Below, in pieces: positions 28,701 through 40,700 of a stretch of 64,000 nt of DNA. How positions within the stretch are numbered: the stretch's first letter is position 1; the number at the start of each line of letters is the position of its first letter. The notes beneath the pieces were generated by a model. That model ran no database searches. It saw nothing but the letters and a program-made list of their open reading frames with translations, and was not told the DNA's origin. The stretch comes from Atriophallophorus winterbourni (taxonomy: Eukaryota; Platyhelminthes; Trematoda; Plagiorchiida; Microphallidae), in the NCBI GenBank assembly GCA_013407085.1, contig JACCGJ010016507.1:108985-172984 (forward strand), in the 5' to 3' direction. The position numbers and the translations under genes are program-made.

Positions 28701-31700
28701 ATGTAATGTGAATAAACTGCAAATCATTCTGGCTTAAGTGATAAAGTATGATGTACATTATTACATGAAATTCCCCCCAGATGAAGAGGTCTTTATTTAA
28801 GTCGAGTACTTGTTTATACTTTTAAAATTTTTGCTTTAAAGTAGCATGATTATGATGGAACTAAATATAAATTAAAAATGTTTATTGCTTTTCGTAACCT
28901 GCCTTACCTTCATTAGATTCGAAACAACCCCAGTGCTAGGAAAATACCTGTAATGACCTGAAAATGGATTTGGATATAAATCATTCTTATGTAACATGGT
29001 TGAGCTAGTAAACGAGGTGAGAAATCATTAGTCGAGTCAGTGAAGTTAAGGTTGTTAGCAATTTTTAATGTTTAATAAATAGGACATAATATAAGACACA
29101 TAAATTTAAAGATACAAAGCTTGAATACGATAATCAAATCCGTTGGTCTTAATTTAATTACCAGTGAGAACTACATAACTACTTCAACAAATTAATTAAT
29201 GTTCTTATTCAGATTTAAACTTTTTTTATTTGCGGGACCATGAACGACTACATATTCAAAAACAATTTTACAGCAAATCGGATCCAACGTATAAAAATTC
29301 AGCTACCATCCATGAGTTAAGCTCACTGTCTAAATCCTTTTACTTGTCGTTCCGTAACGAATCGTGATGTGCGAAGAAGTAGAAAGGTAGTTAATAATTG
29401 ACTAATTATTTGCAAGACCAGCGAATGCAATAATATACGAAACTAGTGAGATAATATTCATTATAGTGGACATAAAGTGTGCTCGCGAAAAAGGATAATG
29501 GCGTATAATACGCTGAACGCTGCCCTCCAGCACCAAACAAGAACGGGATGAACCGAAAAGTTCGAGAACACTAATGACAAACGCGCTAGAATGCGGCAGG
29601 CTCAACAACAAGAACAAGAGAAGAATCTCAGTTGCTATCACGTGATATGCCATTTGTTAATGTCCGTAAGAATCGCTCAACGTCACGAGGGCTCAATGGA
29701 ACCAAGTGGCACCAATCAATGAGATATCCGATCGAAGTGACGGCCGACGAAGTTTGATTCGAGGTGCCTGTTGTAGTTAGTTACTTCGCATTCTTTTCAT
29801 CTGTTCGATTAAGGTTCGCCTATTTAACTTTCTCTTGCCTTGTGGGATTCGGAGGTGGTTAACGGTCGGCGTACTGTATAATGAATGTGAGTCGTTACGC
29901 AATAGATGTTGCGGTAAGATCTACACCATTGGACCTTTATCTGGCTATTATGATAGGCAAACGGCGTAGTGTTGATTTTTTTAACAATGAGGTATTCGGT
30001 ATGCACAGAAAACACTGCGAGAATATACTAAAATCTGAGCCCAATATTTAGCAAAGGTGCAATAGACGATTATTTTTAAATCTGGTAATACTTTCCATTA
30101 GTTATTGTTCATGGGACTATGGATTATTGACAATAAAATGGGAGTAAAATGGGATCAAATATAACGAAAACTTAGCAGGTGGACAAAATAATCCTTTTCG
30201 AAATTCTTCACGACTTAGAAATAGAAAATTTCGACCCGGAATGTGCTGATGAGTAATGTTTTAGGTCAGCACCATGCAAAGTTGAAAATATTTACATCAC
30301 ATGTAGATTTCAAGCACCTCGAAAAGTGAGTTAGATGTATAACGTTGATTGACTTGACTTTCCAACAACATAATCGCACGATTTCGTTTGACGTATATTC
30401 AGCGTAAGTAAGTGACTCAAAATGTATCATCAGTACGTACCCTGATGTCTGCATATCCCACGTTCATACGTGTCCTCGATATTAACCGGATCACCAACTG
30501 AATAGACCAGAACTTTGATCTGAAACGAACACATATGCTTCATAAATCGATGTTCAGAATACATAATGACACTGAAACCGTGTTAGGTTGTAGATGTTGG
30601 CATTAAAAATCGCATTGTGTGCCAAGTGGTATGGCATAAATAATGTGGAACTCACGTTTGCTGGTTTGTTTTTCAAAACCTCGATTATTTTCTCATCGAA
30701 CGTGAATGCATCATCAGTGAGAACAACCAATATTTGGTTGCATTGACTTGCAGTACGGTCGCTCCGAGTAATATTGTTCAGCTAGAACAGTGAAGAATGT
30801 GTCATGAATATTCAACAACAATCTAGCTAAAAAATCAGTCTTAATCTCCTACTCGTACAAAACATATTGATATCTCGAGCGTCGTTAAAACAGCAATCAA
30901 TCTTCTCCTTCGCGCCAAGATTTCTCATACGAAAGGATGTGGTCTTTGAACAATTGAGAATACATGTATCTCTTAATTGATTTGTGTTATTTAATGTTTT
31001 TATCTCTGCTATTGTACACTTACTTTTTCTTGTATAAAACTTTACTATAGATTTGACATTTTAAACATTTTCGAAAAAAACATTTAGAATCTTGTTCTCT
31101 ACATAAATGGTTAGAAACTGTTGGAGTACTTCTTGCAATGATTAATTAGATGCGAATTTCGTTCCCTTGGCTTTCCTTTCCTCTTAAATAAATGTGTTCA
31201 GCATTCAAGTTTCATTCATTAGACAAAAACGAGTTCACACTTTTAACTGGCATTTGAGTAAATTACGTGATGCAATAACTTGTTTTAACTAACAACAGTT
31301 CTTGAAGCTGACCAGCAAATTTCGAAAAAGGGCTGTCCTTAAATATATATCACTTTAACCAACAGTTGAACGGCTGTTCAGACAACTACATTAATCATCC
31401 ATGGCTAGTAAATGCCAACATCTTGCCTAAATTGTACAGTGCCAAGCAAATAAACTGAAGTCTCACGAAAGAAACAGTTTAACTGACACCGATAGTTGAG
31501 GCGATGCTCCTTCCGCGCCAAGAGAAAAAGCAAGTCGAATATTTCGATGTTGGCCTGAATAATAGAAATTCGATGGAATTTTTCAGACAAAGCTTGGAAA
31601 CCAATGGCTGGTTTTCAGCCAAATGTTGTTTAGAACAAATGGCTTTGTACGCTACAGGATAGTGAAACCTTATGATGAATTAATTATTCAGTGATATTCT

Positions 31701-34700
31701 GTATGACCAGTAAATTTATCTGAGAGGATTGTCTCACAAAGACTATTCAAGACAAGACAACCGATTGTGCGGAAAATGACGATGACTACGCGTAAAGTAA
31801 TCATAAGTTTGGTACTGAATCCAGAGTGATACTCTAGACAAGTCTTTCTCGAAGTGGCCCGCACCGTCCCGCAGGGGGATTGACAAAGTACAAGGAGGCG
31901 GTAGCAGTGAACGTCTTTAATGGGAAGGTACAGAAGACGTTGAATACAGAAAAGTATCTCAGTTTCAAAATTATGTATTGCGTCGTTTGAGTTGCTTAAC
32001 GTCACTCAGACGGCCTCACAGTTGAGTAATGTTGCCAGAAGCTGTCAGTACGCTTAATTGACTGTTGAATCGCGAAACAAAATGTTTCAGATCCAGTTAT
32101 TTTATGGTATCGTACATATTACTGAATCCTTGTTTACATGCAAACCTTTTCTAACCAACGAGACTTGTGACAGCACTAAATGGATTTCAAGTTTTTCCTG
32201 CAGCTATTTGTATGCAAGATACCAAGACCTTATAACTATGGAGAAACAAGACATTTATTTATGATTGTGCGAGTGACATTATTCTTATAATTCAAGAAAA
32301 ATTAATAAATGCGGAGAACAACAATGAAAAAGACCCACTTTTCAAAACATTCGTACGCGGATTTGCGGTTGTAGAATGAAATATGTCAGAAACATATCCA
32401 AACTTTAAATTCTTGCTTTCCCGTCAACTTACATAGCTAAAAGAGGGTTCAGTACAAAGGAATTTGAGTGCAATCACTTGCACTCAAATTCCTTTGCATT
32501 ATGAATACACGATCGGCCCCAAACATATTCCAATCGATTGCTGAGGGTTCAGTACACTTTTAGTTTCCTTACTAAGTAAATAAATCGCCTGAAAATTGTG
32601 AGAAGGATATCTTTGAAACTATTTATAAGCAGTGTCGATCCTAGGTTGAGTTACATGGTACCCAAACACCAATATCACCCATCTCATTAGATGTTTTATG
32701 TATAACATATATACATGCATTTTTTAGTATATACAGTAATATAACCATTATGAGGCGGTGGAAAATCAAATAGTGTCATACGGGCGTTGATTTAAAAAAA
32801 ACTATGAGAAACACTGCTCTAGACAAACGCCAAAACTGTTCTCCATTGTTACATAGAATTGACCTACAGCGTAACCAACGGAAGTAAGGATTGATGACGT
32901 AATCATCAGTGACGGTATCCACTTGGGAGTATATAGAGATACTACAAATTGAAAATACAAGCAGAAAAATAGTGCCGCCGTTGCTTGAAAAAATTCAGTG
33001 GAATTGAATGGGCGTAAGTGATGGGTATATGCACCCTCTATTACATAAGACGCAGAATTTGGCAAAGATTGAAAACTATGGAATTACATAGAAAGCACCG
33101 GGTGCGTTCAACGTGACATATTAGTTCTCACTTATGTTTGAAATATAAGTTTAGAAATGATGAACATCTTGCAAAAATGCAAGACGCGACCTACCTGTTC
33201 AAACATGTTGATAGCTTCCTTCAGAGACTGATCAAACTGTGCATAACCTTTTGCTGTCAGTGTGCTCAATTCCTTGAAGACTCGCTAAAAGGAAGGAGGC
33301 ACGTTTTAATCTCCGCGAAACAGGACGGCGATTCTACCTTTCGAAATAACATTTAAATAGCTTACATTTTTGTTTCGTTTCGTTGCTCTGACAAATGACT
33401 CGAAACACAGCGACTGATTCAAAGTAGTCAAAGTTAACGGTCCTTTCTTATCTACTTCGTGAAACTGCCAAAAGAAATAAACATTGTGGCGAATTATCAG
33501 TTGCATCTGAAATCCATTGATGATGCATTCACAAACAATTGGAGCGTGCGAGCAACTCACATGGGTCACCACGAAATAGTCATTCTCATCTAAGTTGCTA
33601 ATCATTCGTTGAGCCGACACATTTGCAATTTTCAAGGATAATCCTGTCATGCTACCACTCCTGCAAGATAAACAATACACATCGAATTCAAAGTGATATT
33701 GTCATATTCTTTGTGGGGAAATTAACTAGTTAAAGTCTATGTGGTTAACATACGTGTCAATCAGAATGAGCAGGTCCTTCGGGATTGTTGCACCTTGGTT
33801 GTACCTAGAAATGAAAAGATGTTAAACCATATTATAAGATCGATTTAGGTTATTATTTACATTAAAATAACGAGCATTATAATCATTGACAAGTTCACAT
33901 GTGTATATTATGCGAAAGGTTGACTAGCGTTTCTTTTATTGGGATGTGTTTAAACGTGTATAATATTCAAGATTCAAGAATTTAAAGTAAAAATGTTTTA
34001 TTATTACCAAAGAATAGTAACTATTCTTCCATGAAAAAGAAATAACACATAATAATTGATTGTGGTGCTCACATCATCATCCCTTACACATCACTACCGG
34101 TTTCTGGCTGTTTGCCGTCATCAGGTGGGGACACTAAGATCAGGTTCAGTGAGCCTTGTGCTTTAACGTGCGCCTCGAGCGCTTGGCGAGGAATCACTTT
34201 GTGATTCTGTATTTGAACATTGTGGTTCTTTTTAAGAACCCTATATAGCAGTGGCTAGTTTAACTTTGTTTACATAATAATGTAATTTCACGTATAATCC
34301 AGTTGAATACTTTTCATGAGTCATTACGCATATGCAGACAAACCGATTTGCACCAAATATATTTATAAATTTCGAATAAAAGTATGACAATGGACCAATT
34401 AATTTTCAGTAGATATCATTTCCAGGCACTTTCAGAATAGTAGCATCATACGAATACTTCCGGTAATCAAATACAGGGCATGACTATTCTGGACAAAAGC
34501 ATTATGTATGAACGCCATTAAACTGATGTGCAGTATTGATTCGATTGTTTTAATTGTGGGCTGAGGTATAGAATTTAAAGTCACATGAAATCATGGGATC
34601 TCGGTGAAATCCCAATAGCAGTCAATAGGCTACGCTGAAGACTTTAACCCCGCAACAATATAAAAAGTTTCTAGACCACCTTTAGCTTTCACGAAACGTG

Positions 34701-37700
34701 ACTAGAATTAAATCGATTCGCTTCTACACACCTGAGCAGGAAAATAAGCTAAACAAGACTATCACATTATAAATACAACTAATTTAATTAAATCTCATTA
34801 GTTAGCTCTCCAAAACTAGCCGACGGTGATCATTCCTAGGCATATAAGCACTCGACGAAGAACCTCCAGAATAACCAACGTAGTTGGATTTCAGATTGAA
34901 ATCAAACAGTTTTTTTAAATTAAAAATCGTTTCCACCATATCATCGTTGAAACTAATCGTACATCAAACTGATTCGATCATGAGATCTGATATAATAATA
35001 TTACAGAAAAACAGTTTCAACAATTTATTATGATTATTGAGCAACCCAAAAATTTCTTAAAAAAAATTTTCACGAATATTTTTAGCGTAGTTCTCCAAGA
35101 TGTAGTTTGGACGCTATTTTGGTTTGGAAATTGTGTAAATTATGTTTAGTTGTTTGACAAACTTGAATTTTTCGTTTGAACAACTGGTGGATTTGCACCA
35201 AAACTTGTTTAAAAATACGTTTTATTCAGTTACTGATAAATTTAAAGTAGTAATGTTTATTTATACAACGGTTCAAAATAAAGCAACGAGGAACCGGAAA
35301 AATACACAAGAAAATATACCGTGAGAACTAAAAAAGAATATCACTATGGTGATGTGTTGCTCACATCCCCCGAAATTACACTCCACTACCGGTTTCTGGC
35401 TATATTGTTTCGGTATTCACACTTCATACTCCATTAATAAATAAAGATAAATACAAATATTTCAAAACTGAAATTCATCAGGCAACCAAATGCATGCAGC
35501 TTCATTACTCACCACGGCGTTTGTCGTATATCGAACAGGTCCACGTCTTTCTTATCCCACGGAAAAGCTAATAGCAAAAACAACATACTTGTGTAAATTC
35601 GTATGAATGATATTTGGATTAAAAAATTTATTTTCTAATTTAGCGTCGAGTTTGTATCCATGGGCAGACATTTTTAGACGAAACATTTAATATTTCTTTA
35701 GGAATTAATAAGCAAGTGCACGAAATGTTGTTTATATGCTCCAGCTTTTTGGTTTTATAGTAACAATGTGCTTCGTTGCGAGATAAAATTTTAGTAAAAC
35801 ATCTCGGTGATTCGGTTCGTATGTTTTTTTACGATTGCATACTTCTGGTATGTTGTGCGTTAATACATACGTCTTATTAGTGAAGTTATAAAGTTAACCA
35901 CGTTGATAAAATATCGTAAAATCGCGGAAGTATTATGTATTATGAATCATTTCAGGAAAATGAGATTCAGGCATTTATCTTCTTTGAAGTAATGCAAGCG
36001 GGAACGTGCGTTCTGACAAAGCAATCGCAGGCGTGTGTTTGGTGGAAGTACTATTGAAGCGTGCTGAAGCGAATTCAAGTAACAAATCAGATTGAAGTGG
36101 CAAATGTGACAGACATGTTTCAGGTCAGTGCTGTGGTTACTTGATTGTCCTATATAAGATAGGCGTGTATTCTGTGCTTTGTCTTGTGCTTAATTACCAC
36201 GCTCGGCCAATCTGTTTTCTCTTGTTTTATGAGATCCGTGGGGAATGCGATTCGCTTTGGAACAGTAGAACTCAAGAATTTAAAGTGACACAATCAATAA
36301 GTGTGTGAAACGTGGGATTGATGTGGTTAACGTTGAGTCAATGACTCGAAATTGGTGATAAGAAATCATAGGGTGGTCACCTGTCACACCTAACGATTAC
36401 CTACAATATTGGAGCAATGAACCGGAAGTCCGCCGATAATCCGTTGTATATATCACCAGGCAAGGAGAGTCCACCAAATCCTCAGGTATGTAATTCCAAA
36501 GAAATATAGCATGTATGGCAAAAGGAGACGCCGACAATTTAATACTGTCCACGAGTCACATTCTCAGCACACTATTGAAACAAGTGTCTTAATGGATGTC
36601 ATTCGGTAGACAATATTCTAGAGATAAGAATAAGATCACGCCGTATCCCAATTTGAGTAAAGTCACATAGACATAGACTTCAAAATATTTCGCCGTACAA
36701 AACGCTGCAAAGACCCACAACTATCTCACTAACTTTGTCGCTCTGTGATAGATTTTATCAAAGAGAGCAATGTCGTTCTGCAGCCAACGAGCCCAGACCT
36801 CTACCGCATACTCCATCCTAGGGCGAAGTTAGACGTTCATTATCCTTGGTAACGCTACCAGCGATAAGAGCGAAAGATAACTATCAAGAATCTGGCCTAT
36901 CGACAAACATTCTGGCCGTTAACCGTGCTCTTCAGGTGTCTACTCATCCGTAATCCAAGGACAATTTTCAACGAGATCCACGCCAAATTTTTGTTCTCAA
37001 ATGATAAGTCCAAGGAACATTCTTACCAACGGATCTCGCTTTCCGTGTGTTGAAAGCCAAATCATGGAGAGCCTCTCAATCTGACTCGTTGTCCAAATCC
37101 CTTTGCAGTTTTTTAGTCTTCTGCAGTCTTATTCGCGTCCAAATTATGATATTATCAACAAGCAGAATCATTTTGGATGATATGAGTGTGTGTTGAGGAG
37201 AAAAAAGCGGACCTAGCAAATATCATCGTGGGACTCTGCGGTGGGTTTGATCTCATTGGATAGCACTCCATTTACTTTAACTCGTGTGTGACGATCTGAC
37301 AATTAGTCGCTTAACCAATTCGGATAATTTTATATGATTCAATGAACGTGACACAAGTTCTTTCCGAAAACATATTGACTTGTCACTTTCTACACCTCGA
37401 AATACATCAATAACAATAATATATCTTCAGTACGTTTTTAGAATATCGCTGAAATATCATAAAGAATCGGCTGGTTCAGAAATAGTACAACATATATGGT
37501 TTAACATTTGTAATAATTGGCTTGCAACAGAAAATAAACTGTCTACAATTTCAAAAAGCAACAGATATAACTAATCAGACTGAATAATCAAAATTTTCTA
37601 CATGTGAATATAGTTTATTACCTGGGAAAACGCGAAAAATTCCACTTTTACTCGCAAAGTATGTGAAATGGAGTCCACGGTTTTTCGCCACTATGCGATC

Positions 37701-40700
37701 CATCGCTTTTGACCATTTGATTGTGTGAAAAACGTCTGGAGCTGATCAAAAACATGAAAAAGCCATGCGGTGTAGTAATTTTCGACATAAAATCAGTGAT
37801 TTTAAGATACTCGGTATTTGTTCTACAAGTATCGGAACATTGGAAAATAATAAACATTATAACGATGATGGGTTCAGTCAAAATTGCAGTTGGGAAAAAA
37901 TCATGAGAAATAATAATCATATAGAAGGAGAATATACGTAGCTCAGCATAAGGATGTTGTTCAGATGTTGTTTGCCGAGCTTGTGTAATTGTTGTTGTAC
38001 GTTTCGTCATCAAGCTAGATGACATCATCAGCAGAACTTCTTTTGCAGTAACTTATAAGTGGTATTCATTGGTTTTTATAAGGTCTGTCTGTCCGTTCCC
38101 CATAACTTCCGGTGGTTGATGAAATTCATATTTTTCATTCTTGTCCATCGAGGTTTCGTTTGCTCATAGGTTGTAGCCAATTGTAGGTGCTGGTTAATTG
38201 ATGTCGTTGTTGAGTGCCACGCTTCGATGAATTCTCGCGCTGGTCTGTTGTTTTCTTCGGCTAAAATCTTCGCATTGTCCCAATCAAATTGGTGTCCGAA
38301 TTGATCAACGTGTATTGAAATCAATGACCTTGGGTGGTGTCTTTGTACAGCTAACCGGTGTTCATGCATTCTTGTGCATAACTTGCGGCCGGTTTGTCCG
38401 ACAAGCTTCGTACTACGCAACAAGGTTAACCGTACCCAACAAAGAAACGATGATGAAAACAGAGCTAGACGCGCTCTTCCGTATGTGCAGAATATATCAG
38501 AAATAGCAGCTTGGGTCATTCGGCCATTTCGAATAGAATTTACGCACAAACCCGCGTCGACATTACGCAATCACTTCAACAATATAAAAGACAATGTTGC
38601 AAAAGAAGAACAATCGAATATTGTCTACAAGACTACGTGCGGAGATTGCGAGAAGAACTATATCGGACAAACTGGCCACAAGCTAAGCACAAGGCTGCAT
38701 GAACACCGGCTAGCTGTAGGAAGACATGACCCAATGTCATTAATGCAACTTCCCATCAAAGTCTTCAAGGTCAATATTCTTCATTCCCATCGACTCATAC
38801 ACCATCAAACTGGTGCTATTTTTAAAATGCAGATATATGGCATAATAGTGATAGCAATTAACCGAAATTATCCGAAAACGTCCAACGCAAAATTATTTAT
38901 GTTTTACGTGTATTTGATTTACTGATGTTCATTTAATGCTTGGCGATTCACATTCTCTTAAATGGGTAAGCTGAAATTTTCATTGTTTAAAACCTTAAGA
39001 TTGCCCTTGGCATATACTATGCAAATTTATTACTACTAAGGATGAATAAAGAAAACCAGCTTTATTTTATTCACTTTTATCACAATCCATTTTTATTCCT
39101 ACCTATGACAACATTCATTCAAAGCTTACCCCCAGTGTAAACTTCCACGGGTACGTGGATAGCAGATTGGCCAGCCAGTACGGGAAAAGCGTACTGGCTT
39201 GATCTGGTAAGATGCTCATCGTTTGGGTCCAGTTCACGAAGATTCGAGTATACGACATCGGAAACCTGTTAAGGAAAATCATGAAGAACCTCCATAATTA
39301 CGATTTGAGCCTGCTTTCATGAAACTATATAAAATCTCTACGTTCGTACTCTAGGATTTGAATAAATGTCTTTTATTGCCGTAGGATTTAATTCCAATTA
39401 TGTTCTTTAGTATGCCCAGATTCCAGTAACGACGGTTAGTACCAGAATTTAGAGTTTATCGCCGGCACGAAATTTCAATCAACAATGTGTAGAACAAAAG
39501 CTATCTTTCCGTCGCAATATTAAATGTTTTATGAATGTAGTTTTTAAAAAAATGAGGCGACTCTTTTTGAGCATCCGCGACCTCACTGTGGGAGTATGTT
39601 TTACCTTTTATTTCTAGAACGAGTCAAGCATTTCCCTTTCGATTCGAAAATACTCGTTGATTACTAAAGTGAACAAAAAGGAGTCTGTATTACTGACATT
39701 TTGAGTAGCTGATAAACGATAAAATCTGTGATAAATTATCAAATGGTGCCTCGGAGCCTTCCGTCAGTGTTGAATTTAACTCGAGAGGATTGAATCAAGC
39801 GCAAAACCAGGAATAGCTCGTGGTTGGATGGAACAATAGGTAATATTACTCGATAACAAATTTTGATCGCTTCATTGTTAATTTTGAAATACGATTTTAT
39901 TCCGAAGAAATTGTTTACCCACCTGTCCAGGGCCTAATCTCAATCTTTAGTAATAAATAATTTGAGATTCGATTCGCTAATATATCAGCCTGGTCGCTCA
40001 TGTTTATAAGTTGTTGAAAAAGTTTAACTAATATTATTCACATGATTACCTGTGATAAAAGATGGCAAGTTGTTAAGTGTCCAGTTTCGTCCGCAAGGCA
40101 CAAGTCAGTATTGCAGTATATCTTTACATGCTCAAAACGTTTGAACTCGCTCAGAGACACTGCTTACATTTTGTGTTAAACCAAAGAACAACACAATATT
40201 AATGATCGCTTACAGTGAGATTTGTGTTCCGTGGGTACTTGGCAACTTCTTCTTCCATCCAAGATATCACATTCTGTGAAGAATCGAATGCAACTAGCAA
40301 GCAATCAATGTAACACATTATATACAAGTTGAGAATATCAAGGTCGTCTATTTTGATTATTATTAATAGCGGCGACACTGTCGGTTTTAGGGCTCGAGTG
40401 TTTATCGATCGCCAACATATTAAGAAGGGGCATTCACGTGCCCATGTGTAGCGTGCACCTTGTTTAATAGAAAAATCAATAAATCATTTACGCTGATGGG
40501 GAAGTTTTGCCACATTTTGAGGTCAACGGTGGTAACGACTCCGTTATTCGAAACTTACAATTTTAATTTCCTTTGTCGTAAATAAATAGTGAAACTAGAT
40601 TATGTTGATAGAGTTCCTTACTAAGCAATACGGGTTCTCGTCAGCGATAGAAATCATTTTTACGTGGCACAGCAATAAACAATGAAGAAATAATTTTAAA

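Noticed and set aside
36419..36487. Plus-strand ATG frame [18 protein letters not shown] ending at a GTATGT donor
   Set aside because: Its 3' half is the 3' end of the minus-strand CR1-like copy (shared with 41.17 kb), so the apparent first exon is a repeat junction.
37648..38028. 126-codon minus-strand ORF overlapping exon 5
   Set aside because: Wrong frame for alpha2/delta; part of it is simply the exon read in another phase plus intron.
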